64,000 nucleotides of DNA, from the NCBI RefSeq assembly GCF_003254395.2, contig NC_037650.1, forward strand, positions 4,151,001-4,215,000, read 5' to 3'. Made by a program: the position numbers and the translations under genes. The notes below the pieces were generated by a model that had not been told where the DNA came from, made no database searches, and worked only from the letters and a program-made list of their open reading frames with translations. Each line of letters opens with the position of its first letter. Position 1 is the stretch's first letter. Below, piece after piece: positions 44,741 through 57,958 of the stretch. Source of the stretch: Apis mellifera (Eukaryota; Arthropoda; Insecta; Hymenoptera; Apidae).

Positions 44741-45470
44741 AACTAGAATTATATATTATACTATAATTAGAATTAGAATAAGAGATATGTATCATATTTT
44801 CTACCAGCAATATTCTCCTCTTTTCTCTTCGGCGACGTCTCGTTCGACGTCTACTACATTTTTTTTTTCCCTACCATTTTTAATCGCATCGTTCATCACT
44901 GAACGAACGAATATGTGTATGTATACGGAGAGCAAAGAGAGAGAGAGAGAGAGAGAATGAGTGAGAATGAATGAGAGAGAAAGAATGAACGAGAATGAAC
45001 GAGAGAGAGAAAAAGTGCGCGTAGCGAGACTCGATCGCTAGAGATGATGTTGATGATGATTTAAGCTTGAAGAAGCGAAATCCCAATTGCGTATCGATCG
45101 AAAAAGGACGAGAGAGAGGAAAGGAAAAGAAAAGGAGAAAGAAGAAAAGGAAAGGGGGAAAAATGGAACGGGAGGAGAAGAAAAGAAGAAAACAATATTT
45201 ATCGCGCATATCGTGCATCCCTCCCCCACCCTCCCCCACAGTCGATCCTGCGAGCGTAGTTCACATAGACGAAAGAATCCTTTTCGGTGTGATGCCGAGA
45301 AGAGTTTTGTGCGTTCGTATGCGAGAGTGGGAAATTGTTGTGGAAGTAGATTGGTCGTTGATTGTTAACCCCGGATCCTTCTCTTTCTTTTATGGTATTA
45401 TAAAAACCTTGTGCCTTCTTTGTCACGCGAGAAAAAGAGGAAAGGAGAGAACTTCAAGGGTACTCATTAC

Positions 45471-45476
45471 AATAAA
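45471..45476 (+). terminator. Candidate poly(A) signal AATAAA
   Basis: A canonical hexamer followed by GT/T-rich sequence (ACGTTTTATCAG ... TTTCGTTTACTTTATTACTGTG) that could act as a downstream element. It is one of several candidates for the Sox transcript end. Confidence 0.25.
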
Positions 45477-45571
45477 GTACGTTTTATCAGCATATTATTT
45501 CGTTTACTTTATTACTGTGACGTCGTTATTAATGTTATTACCATTATCGTCGATGATTTTTTTTCCCTTCG

Positions 45572-45584
45572 TTATTATTATTAA

Positions 45585-45621
<37 letters not shown>

Positions 45622-45715
45622 ATTATTATTATTAATATTATAATTATTATTATTATTATTATCTTTACTATTACTTATCTTTACCATTGTAATTATTATA
45701 ATTATAATTATCGTT
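45572..45715. repeat. Long imperfect (ATT)n repeat
   Basis: About 140 bases of ATT with AAT and ATA interruptions, one of the longest microsatellites in the window. Confidence 0.9.
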
Positions 45716-46036
45716 CTCATCTGCGACTCGGTTACACGCGCACCTTCCCTCCTCCCCTTCCTCTTCCCATTTTCGTTCGAGTGCCGCACCGCCATCCTTC
45801 GTTACCACCTTTCGATCGTCACACGATCGAGCAATCTGTGAAAACGCGCGCGTATATTCTTCCGTTTCTCTACGCTTCCCTGTTCCTCGCAGGGCTTGAA
45901 ATACGAAGATTCGAAAAGCCGACTAATCGCCGACCGATCTGTGTCTGACGTTCAAACGAAGGGAGAACGACGGGATCGAAATCTGTTGCGCGAAACAACT
46001 TCTTCTTTCGTCGTATTTTAATAAATTCCCATCTCG

Positions 46037-46063
46037 CTTGTAACTCATGCCGTGAGTTACAAG
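46037..46063. repeat. Perfect 11-bp-arm hairpin
   Basis: CTTGTAACTCA (46037-46047) is the exact reverse complement of TGAGTTACAAG (46053-46063), with loop TGCCG. Confidence 0.8.
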
Positions 46064-47330
46064 AGGCTTCTGAAATCCCGGGATCGATCGTTCGATTCGG
46101 CCAAACTTCAACCGCGCGCAACTTTACAGATACTTGCCAGGGAGCCAGTTTCTCGAGTCCCTAGTTTTTCACGATTCTCGTTGGAATACGAAGTTCGGTA
46201 TCGAGCTTTCTTCGAGTCGTCTCGAAATCCGATCGGCAGAAAGGAGGGCCCGATTTGTTTTTTTTATTATATTTCTCTTATATTTCCCCCTTTTATTCTT
46301 TTTTTTTATCAAGTATCAAGCAAGAGTATTTGTTCCTTTTTTTTTTATTTTTTGATCGCGTAGCTTGAAACTCTTCTCAAAGAGTTGATCAATTGTGTTG
46401 CCACGAGATCGAGATTTTTGGATTTGTTTAAGAACGAGTTTTTTTTTTTTAATAACAATAATTTTCACGATAAACGTTCGTGAATGCAAAAAGATACAAA
46501 CGTCGTTCTCCTTTCTTTCTTTCTTTCTTGTTATTTTTTTTTTTTCACACGATATAACATCTCATACAACATATATTTACGCATACGAGCATGCAAAGCG
46601 AAAGAGAGATGGTTACGAAAGCTTTGTATAAATTACCGATAAACCGTAATTTTTTCTTTTCTTTTTAAATCGTAAGCACTGTAATGTAAATACATGTTTT
46701 GCCATGGCAACGAATCGCCGTGGTAACTTTCGAATATATTACAATATACATGTGTATATTAATCGAGAGCGTATGATTTCTTTGTTGTTTCATTTCTCAA
46801 TTTTTTACCAACAATACAATTACCCAATTGAACGAAATATCGAAGAGCCGAAAGATACGAATCAGGTAATTCAATCTTCCACAGAGAAGAGCAACATCGT
46901 TACATTCTTGTGTGTGTGTGTGTATACTTTGCATGCATCATACTCTGCGTGGATCATCGTCTTTCGACTCTTTTTTCCTCTCTTCTCTATACTCTACTTC
47001 TCTTTCTCTCTCTGTCATTCGTTTTTCAATCATACACCGCGATACACGATGAAACGACGCGCGATAGATCTTCCAATCGATTTCGCGGTTGGCGAACTTT
47101 TTCAAGTGCTACGCGTTTAAAATTTTCAAGCAACCGCGTTGAACCGTGTTTACGAACGATTTTCCAAATCGTTGTCGAAGTGGATCGTTGGGGGAAATGC
47201 ATCGTGATTACACACGCGAGGAAAATCTATGGACGATCAGGCGTGGAGAATGATGGAGATACGAGGGAACGAAGGAACGGACGAACGAGGAAGGGAACGG
47301 ACGAGACGAACGGGTTTTTCGGTATCCTTT

Positions 47331-47570
47331 TTCCCGGTGGATAGCTGTTTTTATTCGCCAGCCCGGCTCGAATAGCCGCCGCGAAATGTCCTAATAAATA
47401 TAACGCTCGCCACGGACGAGTGGAGACATTAATTCGCGCCAATAAATATTCCCATCGTTCCGGCACATAAACCTGGCGTTTGTCATATACACGCAGTCAT
47501 TTCGGTTAAAAGGCATTCTCTCTGCCACTGAATGCAAATGCGAGTGCTCGTTGTGCGTGCCGTAGGGTTT
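47331..47570. promoter_or_regulatory. Candidate conserved non-coding block
   Basis: Free of simple repeats, with AATAAATA words, an ATTAATT core and an octamer-like ATGCAAAT at 47532-47539. It lies about 6 kb downstream of the Sox gene. Function is inferred only. Confidence 0.25.
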
Positions 47571-49740
47571 CTAAAGTGCTTTCAATTACGTGTTCCACCT
47601 AACGTCCTGGCCTGGAGGGCCATTTTCCTATGTTTTGCATAACCGGGATTTTCAAGTGTTTCACGCCCCACGAGGACGCGCGACGCGCCGCGCCATGCCA
47701 CGCCGCGCCGCGCCGCGCCGGTCCGCCAGCTATACGCTTCTTTATCCTGATTCTTTTCTCTCTCTCTCTCTCTCTCTTTCCGTCTCTCTCTAACGAGCCT
47801 TCCTCTAGCTTTCTTGCCGCTCTTTCGTCGCTGCTTTTCCCTTTCTTCCTTTCTTTCCTTTCTCTATTCCCTTGTTTTGTTTTCTCTTCACTCTTATCGA
47901 CCGACAACCCTCCAAAGTGCGTGCGCCAATTGGGCCTCCCGCGAGGGCGAAACAATTACCCGCGGAGGGAAAAAAAAAGAAATATCAATTTCCAGGATTT
48001 TCGACCCGATCGACGCGCTTTGGCGATAAAGTTCCAAGCTTTCCAAATTCTTTTTTTTATTTTTATTTGTCCTATTTATCATGTTCCGTGTTGAGAATCC
48101 TTCTATCTATCTTCGCATGGATTTCATATTCTTGGATTTCACAATTTTTGCGACAGTGCGCTCGATTATTAATTTTTGCGAATCCTGTTCTGTTCTGTCG
48201 CATCGCGATATTGCTAAAGCGAGCGCTAACTAAAGTGCGCTCGATAAGGAGCACTTGTTCGTTGTTAATGGTAATGGAAACGACGGGGGAAACAACCACG
48301 CGAGAAGTATTCAAATTATGCCCTAGCGACGTTCGACGATCCGCCTTGCGGATAGAATCGGCAGACCGTTCGATCACCGAGGCGGGGAAGAAAGAAAAAT
48401 TAGAGAAATGCGGCCGGTTTTTGTCGACGCGGATCAATCTTGATGAAACACGAGCTGCCGCTCGAGAGATACGTATCAACCGACCATGTTACACGCTACG
48501 ATAACGCGGAAATCTGTCGTTTGGAATCAACCATCGTTCCCTACCACCATCGTAATACATCGTATAACATATCCCGATGCACTAACAAATTAATTATTAT
48601 CTCGTACCGTAATCAAGTTCAATTGATCGAATAAAACCTTTTGATCGATAAAAGGAGAAGAAAAGAGAAAGAAAACTCACCGATATTAACCAGTATTCGT
48701 TCCTCGAGCGTATTCGTTTCTCTCCAGGACAACTTCGAATCGAGTCGAAACTGGAAAAAAGGAATCCAAATGCAAGATCGATCGATTTTTTTCGATTCGA
48801 GGAAGGAGGCTCGCGTCAATATTTCGATCAATGAATAAATCACGCGTTCATTCTTTTTCAACCGATCAGAAACGGTCAGAAACAAATCGTTATGAGTTAC
48901 AACTCTTTCCCCGGTTTAATCCCCAGCCACGATCCTGCAATTTCGTTTCCATTTCGCTCCACGTTTTTCCACGCGGAAACCAACTCGCTCGGTGTCCCGG
49001 CCGGTCAAACCGCCATAACGCCCACACGGTGTCTCGCACCTGACTCTATTCCTCGACTGATTTACACTCGGCTCGGCCGTGCCTGCTCGGGGGAGGAGGG
49101 GAAGCGAGTGTGTTTGCGCATACACGAGCGAGGAATTTTCTCGGTTCGCGGGAAACGAGAGAAACGCGGGTGGCAAAGGGAAACGGGCATTGATAAAGCT
49201 ATCTCGTGAATAGAGCCGGCTCTTGCTAAACCGTGACCGTTTAATTAATTGCCGGCCGGCAAGGAACGATCCGACGCGTGATTAATCTCACCGCGCGCCA
49301 AGGTCGTGGGCCCTCTTCTCTCCTTACCGGAATCGAAAAACTCTCTTTAATTGAAACGTCGCGCTCCAACCTCTCCTTTCTTTCCGATTTTAACTTTCCG
49401 GCCCACGCGGAATGCCAGCCTTTCTACCGCGCCAACTAATTCCTAAATCCTTCGTGTCATTTTGCTATTTTACGAGAGATTTCATTATACATTCGCTGTT
49501 CCATCTTAGATTCAAAAGATCGGTCGGAATAATTATTTTCTCGGATCGGCGGTCGCTACGTTTCCAGACGGATTTTCCTGGCGCCACGATTAATTTATAA
49601 TTCCACCGATTCTTATATTTATGATTATATATCTATACGTAATCGATCGATTCGAGCAATGGAAATATTAATCTTGCAAGAAGAAAGCGCGAATCTGGAA
49701 ATGGGTCGAAACGGCACGTGGGCGATCGACGAAAAAAGTA
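47571..49740. other. Intergenic DNA, no gene recognised
   Basis: Open frames up to 210 codons have no family resemblance and overlap on both strands. A CT repeat lies at 47757-47780. A TTTAATTAATTGCCGGCCGGC word occurs near 49238-49260. Confidence 0.55.
47677..47721. repeat. GC-rich pentanucleotide repeat (GCGCC)n
   Basis: GCGCC/ACGCC units, the reverse-complement type of the repeat at 37284-37336. Confidence 0.85.
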
Positions 49741-50060
49741 ATCCCCCTCGTGAACGTAACGGTGGAAGGTATCGCGGTTTGGTTTCTCCCTTTCTCGGCC
49801 CGGGTTAACCTCCGGGTAAGATAATATTCACGGCCAATTACCTAAAACGCACTCCTTATGGAGGAGAGCGGAGTTATTGGCAGGCTGCCACCGGTGCAAT
49901 CGAGTATCCGGTGTGAAACGACCTTGTTATTAACGTTCAAGTAAGCTTTACCAGCCAATAACCCCGCAAGCCACGGCCCGAAAGGATCCTCGCCGATCCT
50001 CACGCGATATTTTGCGCCACGGGGGCCGATTAGTCGATTACCTGCCAACTTCGGATCTTG
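49741..50060. promoter_or_regulatory. Candidate conserved non-coding block
   Basis: About 300 bases without simple repeats and with balanced composition. It contains CCAATTACCT, CCACCGGTGCAA and CCAATAACC words. Regulatory function is inferred from texture alone. Confidence 0.2.
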
Positions 50061-53000
50061 TTACTTTTTCCTCTTCCTCCCCTTTTTTCCTCTCTCTCTC
50101 TATCTTCTACGAAATTATTCCACGCATTTCTGGAACAAAAACAAGTCGTCTTGTTGCTGGACCGAAGATATTTCCTTTTTGAGATCGACGATACTATCGG
50201 ATCGGTGTGTAGCGGATGAATGAATTTCGAGAATTCGCTCGAGAAATATTCCCATCTCGCCGCGGCTTTCCTCTCGTCCCTTTTTTTCTTTTTTCTTTTT
50301 CGAGGCTGGCCGTGTTTATGGCACGAGCAAGACAGTTATGGCAATGAACGGCGGTCATCGAGAATCCAAAGGGACCCATTCCAATTTGTTAATTGGCACG
50401 ATAACATACGCGATCGTATTTTCGAGCGGAAAATACCGATATACCTTTTTGCGTTTCGTGCTCGGCTTGCATTTATTCGCTGCTCCTTCTGCTCTGATTA
50501 AACTCTCGTGGCGTAAAAAAAAGAAAGAAAGAAAGGAATAAGAACAAATTTCGCCGCTCTTTCCAATTTTCTTTCCCAATTTTTCAAAATTTCTATCTAA
50601 ATTTCCATCCTCGCCACCCACAGGCGAGCGAAGAATTCACCTTTCTCGAGAGGGCCACGCGACTCCGTTCCGCCGTTCCATTCGAATTTTATATCCCATT
50701 CCACGGGAGGAAATCTAATCCTCCTCCAGCGACATTCCTCCCGTAGTGTCCTAGGAGGAGGATAGGCGAGGGGCAGGAGGGATATGCTGCAGGTATCAGG
50801 AGGAGAGAGAAAAAGAGAGAGAGCAAGGGTGAAACGACGGTGAGAGACGATGGTTGCAGACTGGTTCGACTAGCTGCGGGGTCAGTTTATCGCAAACAAA
50901 TGGGTTACGCTTGTTCGACGCCGTATTTCACCGAAATTTATTGTTTATTATTCCGCAGGCCCGGGATGATATAGGGCCGTGTTTGCCCCGAGTAACGTTA
51001 ATGTCGTTAATAGCACCACCGGTTCGACTGCCAACCACCACCGGCAGCCGATACAGGGACAAAACTCTCCGAGGACGGGTTTCACCTCTCTCGTTCTCTC
51101 TCCCCCCCTCTCTTTTTTTTCTCTCTCTCTCTCTCTCTATCGTCTCCGCTTTCGTCGTTCCCCGGTTTTATTTTCGGATCGTCGCGCGTTCCTAGTGAAA
51201 TTAACCAGCCTATCCCTCTATCCCCAACGTGGATAGGAGCGTTACTGTCTCCTGAAAATGACGCCGTTCTCCTTCTCCCCAGGTATTTATTGCCTGGTCG
51301 GGGAAACGATGACCCGTTCGTTTCGGTGTATCCTCGCTCGCTTACGCATGTATACGCGTGGAATGGCCGTGATAACAGGATGATCCGTGTATGAAGATAT
51401 TAGAGCGGGCGACAAGCGATTGGAATCCTTTTTTACATTTTTTAATTTACGTAATGCTCGTTTCGAAATTTTTTGGACTAATTGTACGTATATACATATG
51501 TGTGTGCGTATATATCCAACGTGTCTCGAGCGTTTCGACGCGATTCTCGAAATTCAGGAAGGTTCGTTAACCGGGTGCGCGAGCGGCGCTAATCAGCAGG
51601 TGCTTTAATTAGACGTCAATCCGGTCATTACGATACTCGGAGCGGCGTACACGAGAGTCGATTTCCTGGATATTTTCTCGCCCTCGCTTTTCTCGAGCCG
51701 GCGCTCGGCACGGTATAGGCCCCCGCATCGCAGCCTGCATCGCCATGCCAATCACTTAACCCAACGTGGACTCGACGTTAATGCGACGTTCTTAACGCGA
51801 CGAGGAGGAGGAGGAGGAGGAGTGGCGGTGGAAAGCATCGCGAGGACCGAAAACCCTTTCCCTTTTCGTAGGCCGAGGTTTCTTAAATTGACCCTTAGGC
51901 CTCGACGATTTGTCGCACTTCTGTTTAGGGCCATTTCCCGTTCGAGTGACTCGGCACGGAATCAAAGGGGATCGAAATGATCGTCTGGGTTTGGAGAGAA
52001 ACTCGTTCCTTGGCCTCAGCTCTTTTCCTCTCCTCTCTGTCTCTCTCTCTCTCTCGGTTAGTCGTCGCCATGACTACGCTCACCAACGCATACCAACGCT
52101 CTCTCCCTCTCGGTATCTTGGCCATCGCGAGCGTTTATGCTTCCCCGCGCGAGCCAACCATAAGCCCCCATAAAAACAAACAAGAAATCGAAAAGCGAGC
52201 AGTGGACAGGGGCCATAAATCGCGGCCAAGGATCCCGGCAGCGGTTTCGCTATCTCCCCCTCGACCCTTTTTCGTATCCACATCCCTGCCCTGCCCCTGC
52301 CCCTGCCCAGCCTTGCGTTATTGCGCTAATAAAGCACTTAACAATTATTTTCCGGCCGGTGATTTTTCAGCCGGCCACTGATAAACCGGTGTCCCGGCCG
52401 ATAACCCGGCCGCGCACCACCAACCCCTCTCCCCTCCCAACCAACTCCTCTACACTCTCCCGTCCATAACTCGACTTCTGCTACCGCTGCTTTCCGAATA
52501 AAATATCCAAGAGAAAAAAAAGAAGAAAAAAAGGGAGAAAAGGAGAAAAAATTGAATTCCACTCCTCCCCCCACTGTAACGATATTACTAACGTTATTCA
52601 TCACCCTTTTGTAAAGGTAAATAATCGTTAATCGTCAACAACGATATATCTTTCCCCTAAACGTTGCAAGAGTTGGGTGTGACTTATGGCCGAGATTGTG
52701 CGCGCGGCATACGTGCACGAAGCAGTTCGAGTTATCGTTCGCCGAAACGAAACGAGGAGGTGGGGGAGGGGGCGAAGCCACCCTCCTCCCTGGCTAATGC
52801 ACGATTCGCATGTGACGGGCCGTGGCGACGAATCGCGCCGCAACAACCGCCACCGGCGAGCCGAGAGATCCGTCCGGGTTAATTGAACGCGATCGCAATC
52901 GTTGTTCCCCGATTTGTCTTAATTTCGGTGGCTTTCGAGCCTTCTTATCGGTTCTCGCCGGTTCCGCAACCTTCTGCCGTGGAGCAACGCCTTTCTAACG

Positions 53001-53583
53001 GCGTCACGCGTCCACCCTTATCGCGGCTGGCCATCGTCGTCGGGGAGATCGCCACGTCGCGATTGGGATTTCGGCCCCGCTCGGACGCTAATTTTCGCCG
53101 GTGGACGAGCCCCTATCGAGCGATATAAACGGCGCGGCCGCTGTCTCAATTATTCCTTCCCTCCCTCGCCGCCGGATATCCTCCCGATTTCCTCTCCCAC
53201 CCGATCCTTTCAGAATTTCCTGATGCGAGAATCAAGTATCCGCGAAAAGAGTAATCGAGAACTCGTGCATCCGAGAGATAAAAATACTCGGCATTGATAT
53301 TTCTAGCGGACGGTCGAAGAGCGATTAAATTGTTTCAAAACGTGTGTGTGTATATATATATATATATATGTATGTTCGATAATTCGATTGCCACCTGTGG
53401 ATCCGTGAACGAACAAGACTCGTCTCGATCGTTGGAAAAGGATCTTGAATTGTTAATAATTCAGGGAGGAATGATCGATCTTAAACGTTATTGGGAAGTG
53501 AGATTTGAATAAAAGGATCGTAAAGAACTTTCCTCGGCACAGTTTTTTGCTCGCGGAATTACCATTAATCAGACGGTGAGGAA

Positions 53584-53589
<6 letters not shown>

Positions 53590-53625
<36 letters not shown>

Positions 53626-53635
53626 CATACACATA
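53590..53635. repeat. (AT)n microsatellite
   Basis: Perfect AT alternation passing into TATG and CACA words. A smaller GT/TA repeat lies at 53343-53374. Confidence 0.85.
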
Positions 53636-54213
53636 AGTTGATGCGTACTAATTTCCATCGAGTTGCCGGAGTAATTTAACGAGTTCGTAGCCGTGTCTTA
53701 ATTACGAGGCCGTCTAATCATCGCCGCGATGCGCGCCGCGAGTCGGAAAATCTTGCGCGCGAAAATCATCAACCTCTCCGAATCCCATTCCACTGTTTAA
53801 TATCGATGATAATTGCCTTGTTCCGCGTTAGGGAAGGGGCAGGGAAGAGAAGAAGTCACTCAAAGAACAGAGAGAGAGAGAGTTTAACGTTAATTCTCGA
53901 ACGAAAAGGAAAAAGAAAAAGAACGAAGCATCCAGAAAATCTGTGCTTTAGCGGCCGCCTCGAGGAGGAGATATATTAGCCGCGAAACGTGTCGAGATTC
54001 ACGCCGATATCCCAGCTATATAGAGGCATGCTCTCTCACGAGAGGCTGTTACGAAAGACGCGCGTTCCCAGAGACGAGTTTGCTAGAAAGGCACGCGTGT
54101 TGGTACATTTCGTAGTTGCGTACGGCGTCCGCGACAGGCCGAACCGTGAGTGTCATCGTATTTAATTAAAATGTCACACGCGTGATAAATGTCGCGTGTG
54201 TCGCGTGAAAGAA

Positions 54214-54280
54214 ATCGTCGTCGTGATCGTGGTCGTGGTCGTGGTCGTGGTCGTAGTCAGTCCTCGTCGTGGTCAGTCCT
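54214..54280. repeat. (GTGGTC)n hexanucleotide repeat
   Basis: GTC triplets lead into five GTGGTC-like hexamers, followed by two diverged units each containing GGTCAGTCCT or GTCAGTCCT. Confidence 0.85.
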
Positions 54281-55099
54281 CCTTCTATGGCGCGTCCTTT
54301 CCACCGCGGCGGGGGCAGGAGGAGGCCGTCCGAGGCGAGAATAATAAATGAAATTTGCTATCGTCCTGACATCTATACCCGCGCCATCGAGTCGCGCGTC
54401 GAGAAAGAGGACCAAGATGGTCGGAGGGGGCGGAAATTAGCGAGACGAGCATTCATCTCTCTCTCTTTGTCACTTTTTTGCCCGCCAATTGCGCAACGTA
54501 CAACCGTAATTTTTCAATATCCCGTGCTCACCTTGATTCGCCGCTTTCTGACCGCTCCTCTTTCTTTTTCTCTTTTCTTTCTTTCAACGTTTTAAACAAT
54601 GAACGTTTCAAAGGAGGCTCGTTCGAGTTTGCCGGTTCAATTTGGCGAAAAGAAAAAAAAGAGAGAGAGAAGAGCGTCGATTTAATCGGTCGCGAAAATG
54701 GAAATAACGTTTCGCGTTTCCCTTCCCCGGGCATCGATCGGTGCCGAATCGGAAATTTAAATATTCGACGACCACCGGTTAACGTGTGCGGATGTCACAA
54801 CACGAAACGATTATCATAATGTTCAGCCAAGGCAAGGTCGTATCCTGTGTTTGTATACGAGAGGAATCGATAGATTTCGAATATCGAGTGTCTGTATCGC
54901 TGTTTTCGTTCGAAAATCATTTATCGTCGAACGGAATTGATTATTTATATATATAAGAATATACATGTATATAGGAAGAGATATAGGGGGAGGGGTATTC
55001 TCCGCAACGAGGAGAGCAAACAAACGCGCTTCGTATCTTCGTTTCCTTCTCGGATTTCGATTTCGAAGAAAGAAGGGAAGAGAGAAAGAGAGAGGAAGA

Positions 55100-55101
55100 A
55101 A

Positions 55102-55128
<27 letters not shown>
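55100..55128. repeat. (GA)n microsatellite
   Basis: About 14 GA units within a longer purine tract starting near 55060. Confidence 0.85.
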
Positions 55129-55132
<4 letters not shown>

Positions 55133-56836
55133 GACGCGGAGAGGACGCATCGACGCCTATTTCGAGCGTAAATGCACCGATGCGCGGCTGATGCATATTT
55201 ATCGAGCGTGGCCCGCTCGAGGGACTCTTATGCAATTTTCCATTCTCTGGGTAAGCGTTAGGCAGGCTCTCTAGCTGCTCGCACGGCGACTCGACGTCCG
55301 CGTGCACTTAACACTCCGTGAAACGCCACGTAACACACCGATTATGCCTCGCTTCTTTCGGATAAGTGGGAATCGTTACCATCGAACGCACACCGGTGGA
55401 AACTTCTTCTCCGGTGTCGGTTTAACGGTTTAACGGAGTCGGCCGGCTAAATATTCTCCCGTATATAATATATATATATGTTATACGTGTATATATATAT
55501 GTATATACACACACACACAATCTCGCAATAACAAGTAATTCGACCGAGTCCGCAACGATTTTTATCCTTTAAGTCGTATACCGGTCGAGCACTCGTTAAG
55601 GTTCAAGATCGATGAATATTTGTCGAGGCGGTAGAGCGACGATAATTGGCGAGGCCTGATCGGGCTCGTTGATCGGCGGGGCCGTCGATATCGCGCGCAT
55701 CGCGCGATAATTTACGACGCGAGGATAACAATGATGCCCGGATCGATGGACGATCGGCGGAGAAAGCGCGTACGTATCTTTGTCCAAATAATTGTAAAAT
55801 CGCGGCTTTGAAAACGGCGTATATTTCGCAAGGGGGAATTAACAAGCGATCGAACTTCGGCACGTAGTTTGAAAAACGTGAAATTTGCATACAGTGTTCA
55901 AAGATGAAACCTGTTTACATTCTCAAGCGAATAATAGGCGCGAGGAGACAAATTGCATTTAGTAGATAGCAAACGAATGTATATTCTGAAATTATTCGGT
56001 GGAAAAAAGGAGAGACCTACTTCGTGGATTCAACGATTTCACGGAATGCAAGCGAAATTCAGCGTGTATACGTATATTCATCGACGTATCGTCGAACCAT
56101 AGCGATCCGTTCTAACGCGATTCACGTTACAACCCGCCGCTCGATGCCTGATGAATGACTTTGCAATTATATTCTCATCAACTCTGCCAGCGACGTTGCC
56201 GTTAAGAGCCGAAGAACCAGCGTGTCGTAGACGCGCGAGAAACGCGGATCGCGGATTCGAAAGCCTCGTAAATTATTTGTATAATTGATTCCCGCTACGA
56301 TTCTGCTCGCTACTTTGCCGGTTAATTAAAGTACCGACCCGGCTACTCTTATATGGAGCACAATTTTCCCAAATGTTCCTCTCCACCCCTCCCCCGAACG
56401 ATCCTTTTCTTTTCTTTTTCCAGCAACGATGATCGAGCAAAGACTCAGGTGCCCGCCTACAGATAACGCCGGGACAAGAGTAATTTCTTCGGGTTAATTA
56501 TCGTCGCGACGTTTGAACGCGACGCGCGAGAAAATATTTTTCTCCCCGCAAAGTCGGGGAACGATAACAGTCACGATAACACACATCCATCGCTGGAAAA
56601 ACGCGACGCGAAGAAAAACCAATCATTACGACGAAAATTATATTATATTATACTATAATGAATATGTTCGTGTTAATTGTTCGAACATGATCAATTTTCG
56701 AGAGGGAACGAGGGAGATTTCGAGATAGATTCGTGGTTAAGAATGGAAAATGAAACGAAAGTCGCTCGAGTGTCGCTCTTTTCCGACTTCTTTCGAGAAA
56801 AGGAGAAGAAAAAGAAAAAGAGAAGAAACAAATCTA

Positions 56837-56865
56837 CATCCTTCCATCCATCCATCCATCCATCC
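56837..56865. repeat. (CATC)n tetranucleotide repeat
   Basis: About six CATC units. Confidence 0.85.
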
Positions 56866-57442
56866 GGGAAAATACGAGAAATTCGATATTGGAGAAAGTT
56901 AGAATCCGTTCGCGATTGGCAATTAAATATTCGATCGATCGATAAATGGGGGAAGAGGTCCGAAAACACGAGATACGAGATACGGTTCGCGACTGATAAC
57001 GCAATTAATTCGCGCGCGCCGCCGTGTATAAGAAACTCGGCGACGATAACGGGATATTTTTCTCCCGGCATCGCGCCGCGTATCTCTGCACGGTGGACGC
57101 GTGTCGCGCGGATACGTGTCGTTTTATTCAAACGATCCGTAGGAATCGCCGCTGAGAAAAGAAGGCGAGAAAAGAAGGCGAGAAAAAGAGAGAGAGAGAG
57201 AGAGAAGGTGGGGAATGGGAAAGGAAGCTGGCAGTCTGGCAGAAACGGACGATGCTTACAATTAGTAGAAAGTCGCGCGAGTTGCGCGTAGCCGTAATTA
57301 ATGAGACGACCCAGGCTCCGCTCGAATCTTAATTATTTATCGCTGCATCGTTGATTAATTACAGCGAGAGGCGAGCGTTCCAAGCGCGGGGTGATATATC
57401 GCGCGGGACGTCGCGCGGTGACAAATTATGCCACTTCTTTTC

Positions 57443-57472
57443 TTCTGTCCGTTCAACGTTCAACGGACAGAA
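57443..57472. repeat. Perfect 11-bp-arm hairpin
   Basis: TTCTGTCCGTT (57443-57453) is the exact reverse complement of AACGGACAGAA (57462-57472), with loop CAACGTTC. Confidence 0.8.
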
Positions 57473-57824
57473 CGTCCCTCGTCCCGCCCTCCCCACTCCC
57501 CCTTTCAAAAGAATCACGAGAGGGGCTCGAAAAGGATTATCCTCGCGTTTCCGCCAACCATCTTCAACATCTTGCGTCACGCGTCCGTCACACACGGGAT
57601 AATATTACGCATATAGATCAATGTCGAATACTTTCTACCGCTTCAACGGAAACTATTCTCCTAGTTTTCTTTCGATTTCGACTCCAATGTCCGAGGGGAT
57701 TTCGCTCAAATCCTGCGTGCCTTTTTGTGGCCACCTTCTTTCTACCTTCTTCCGTGGGGACAAGAGGCGTAAAATCGCGTGATAAGTGCCGATACACATC
57801 TTGTTGATCGTTTCGTGGAAAGCG

Positions 57825-57854
57825 TGGTCGGTCGGTCGATCGGTCGATCGGTGG
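57825..57854. repeat. (GGTC)/(GATC) tetranucleotide repeat
   Basis: GGTCGGTCGATC-type units, about seven in total. Confidence 0.8.
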
Positions 57855-57955
57855 ATGCTACTCGTCGTCCCCTTATCGCGGCCAAGTGTTTGCATTTACA
57901 CGCGATAACGCAACGTTGGCACAGATGCCGTGGTATAATTAAGACATCGGTGCCG

Positions 57956-57958
<3 letters not shown>

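Larger units (their letters stand above)
41271..45500 (+). other. Probable long 3' UTR / downstream region of the Sox gene
   Basis: No coding frame is supported. AATAAA signals occur at 43227-43232, 43364-43369, 44279-44284 and 45471-45476, so alternative 3' ends are possible. The earliest part is a T run followed by C-rich sequence. The region carries GA, TTTC and TA repeats, including (TTTC)n near 42803-42822, purine-rich DNA at 43508-43615 and mixed TA/TATG repeats at 44652-44740. The true end of the transcript cannot be placed without RNA data. Confidence 0.4.
45501..47330. other. Intergenic DNA with long ATT repeat and a hairpin
   Basis: No gene is supported. The apparent 293-codon frame ending at 45948 is mainly Ile/Asn from the ATT repeat. 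T-rich runs occur at 46258-46350 and 46439-46450. Confidence 0.55.

Noticed and set aside
45067..45948. 293-codon frame
   Set aside because: It crosses an AAG-rich tract and the long ATT repeat; composition is Lys/Arg then Ile/Asn with no domain.
53343..53374. TATA-like run as a promoter
   Set aside because: It is part of a GT/TA microsatellite with no adjacent gene.
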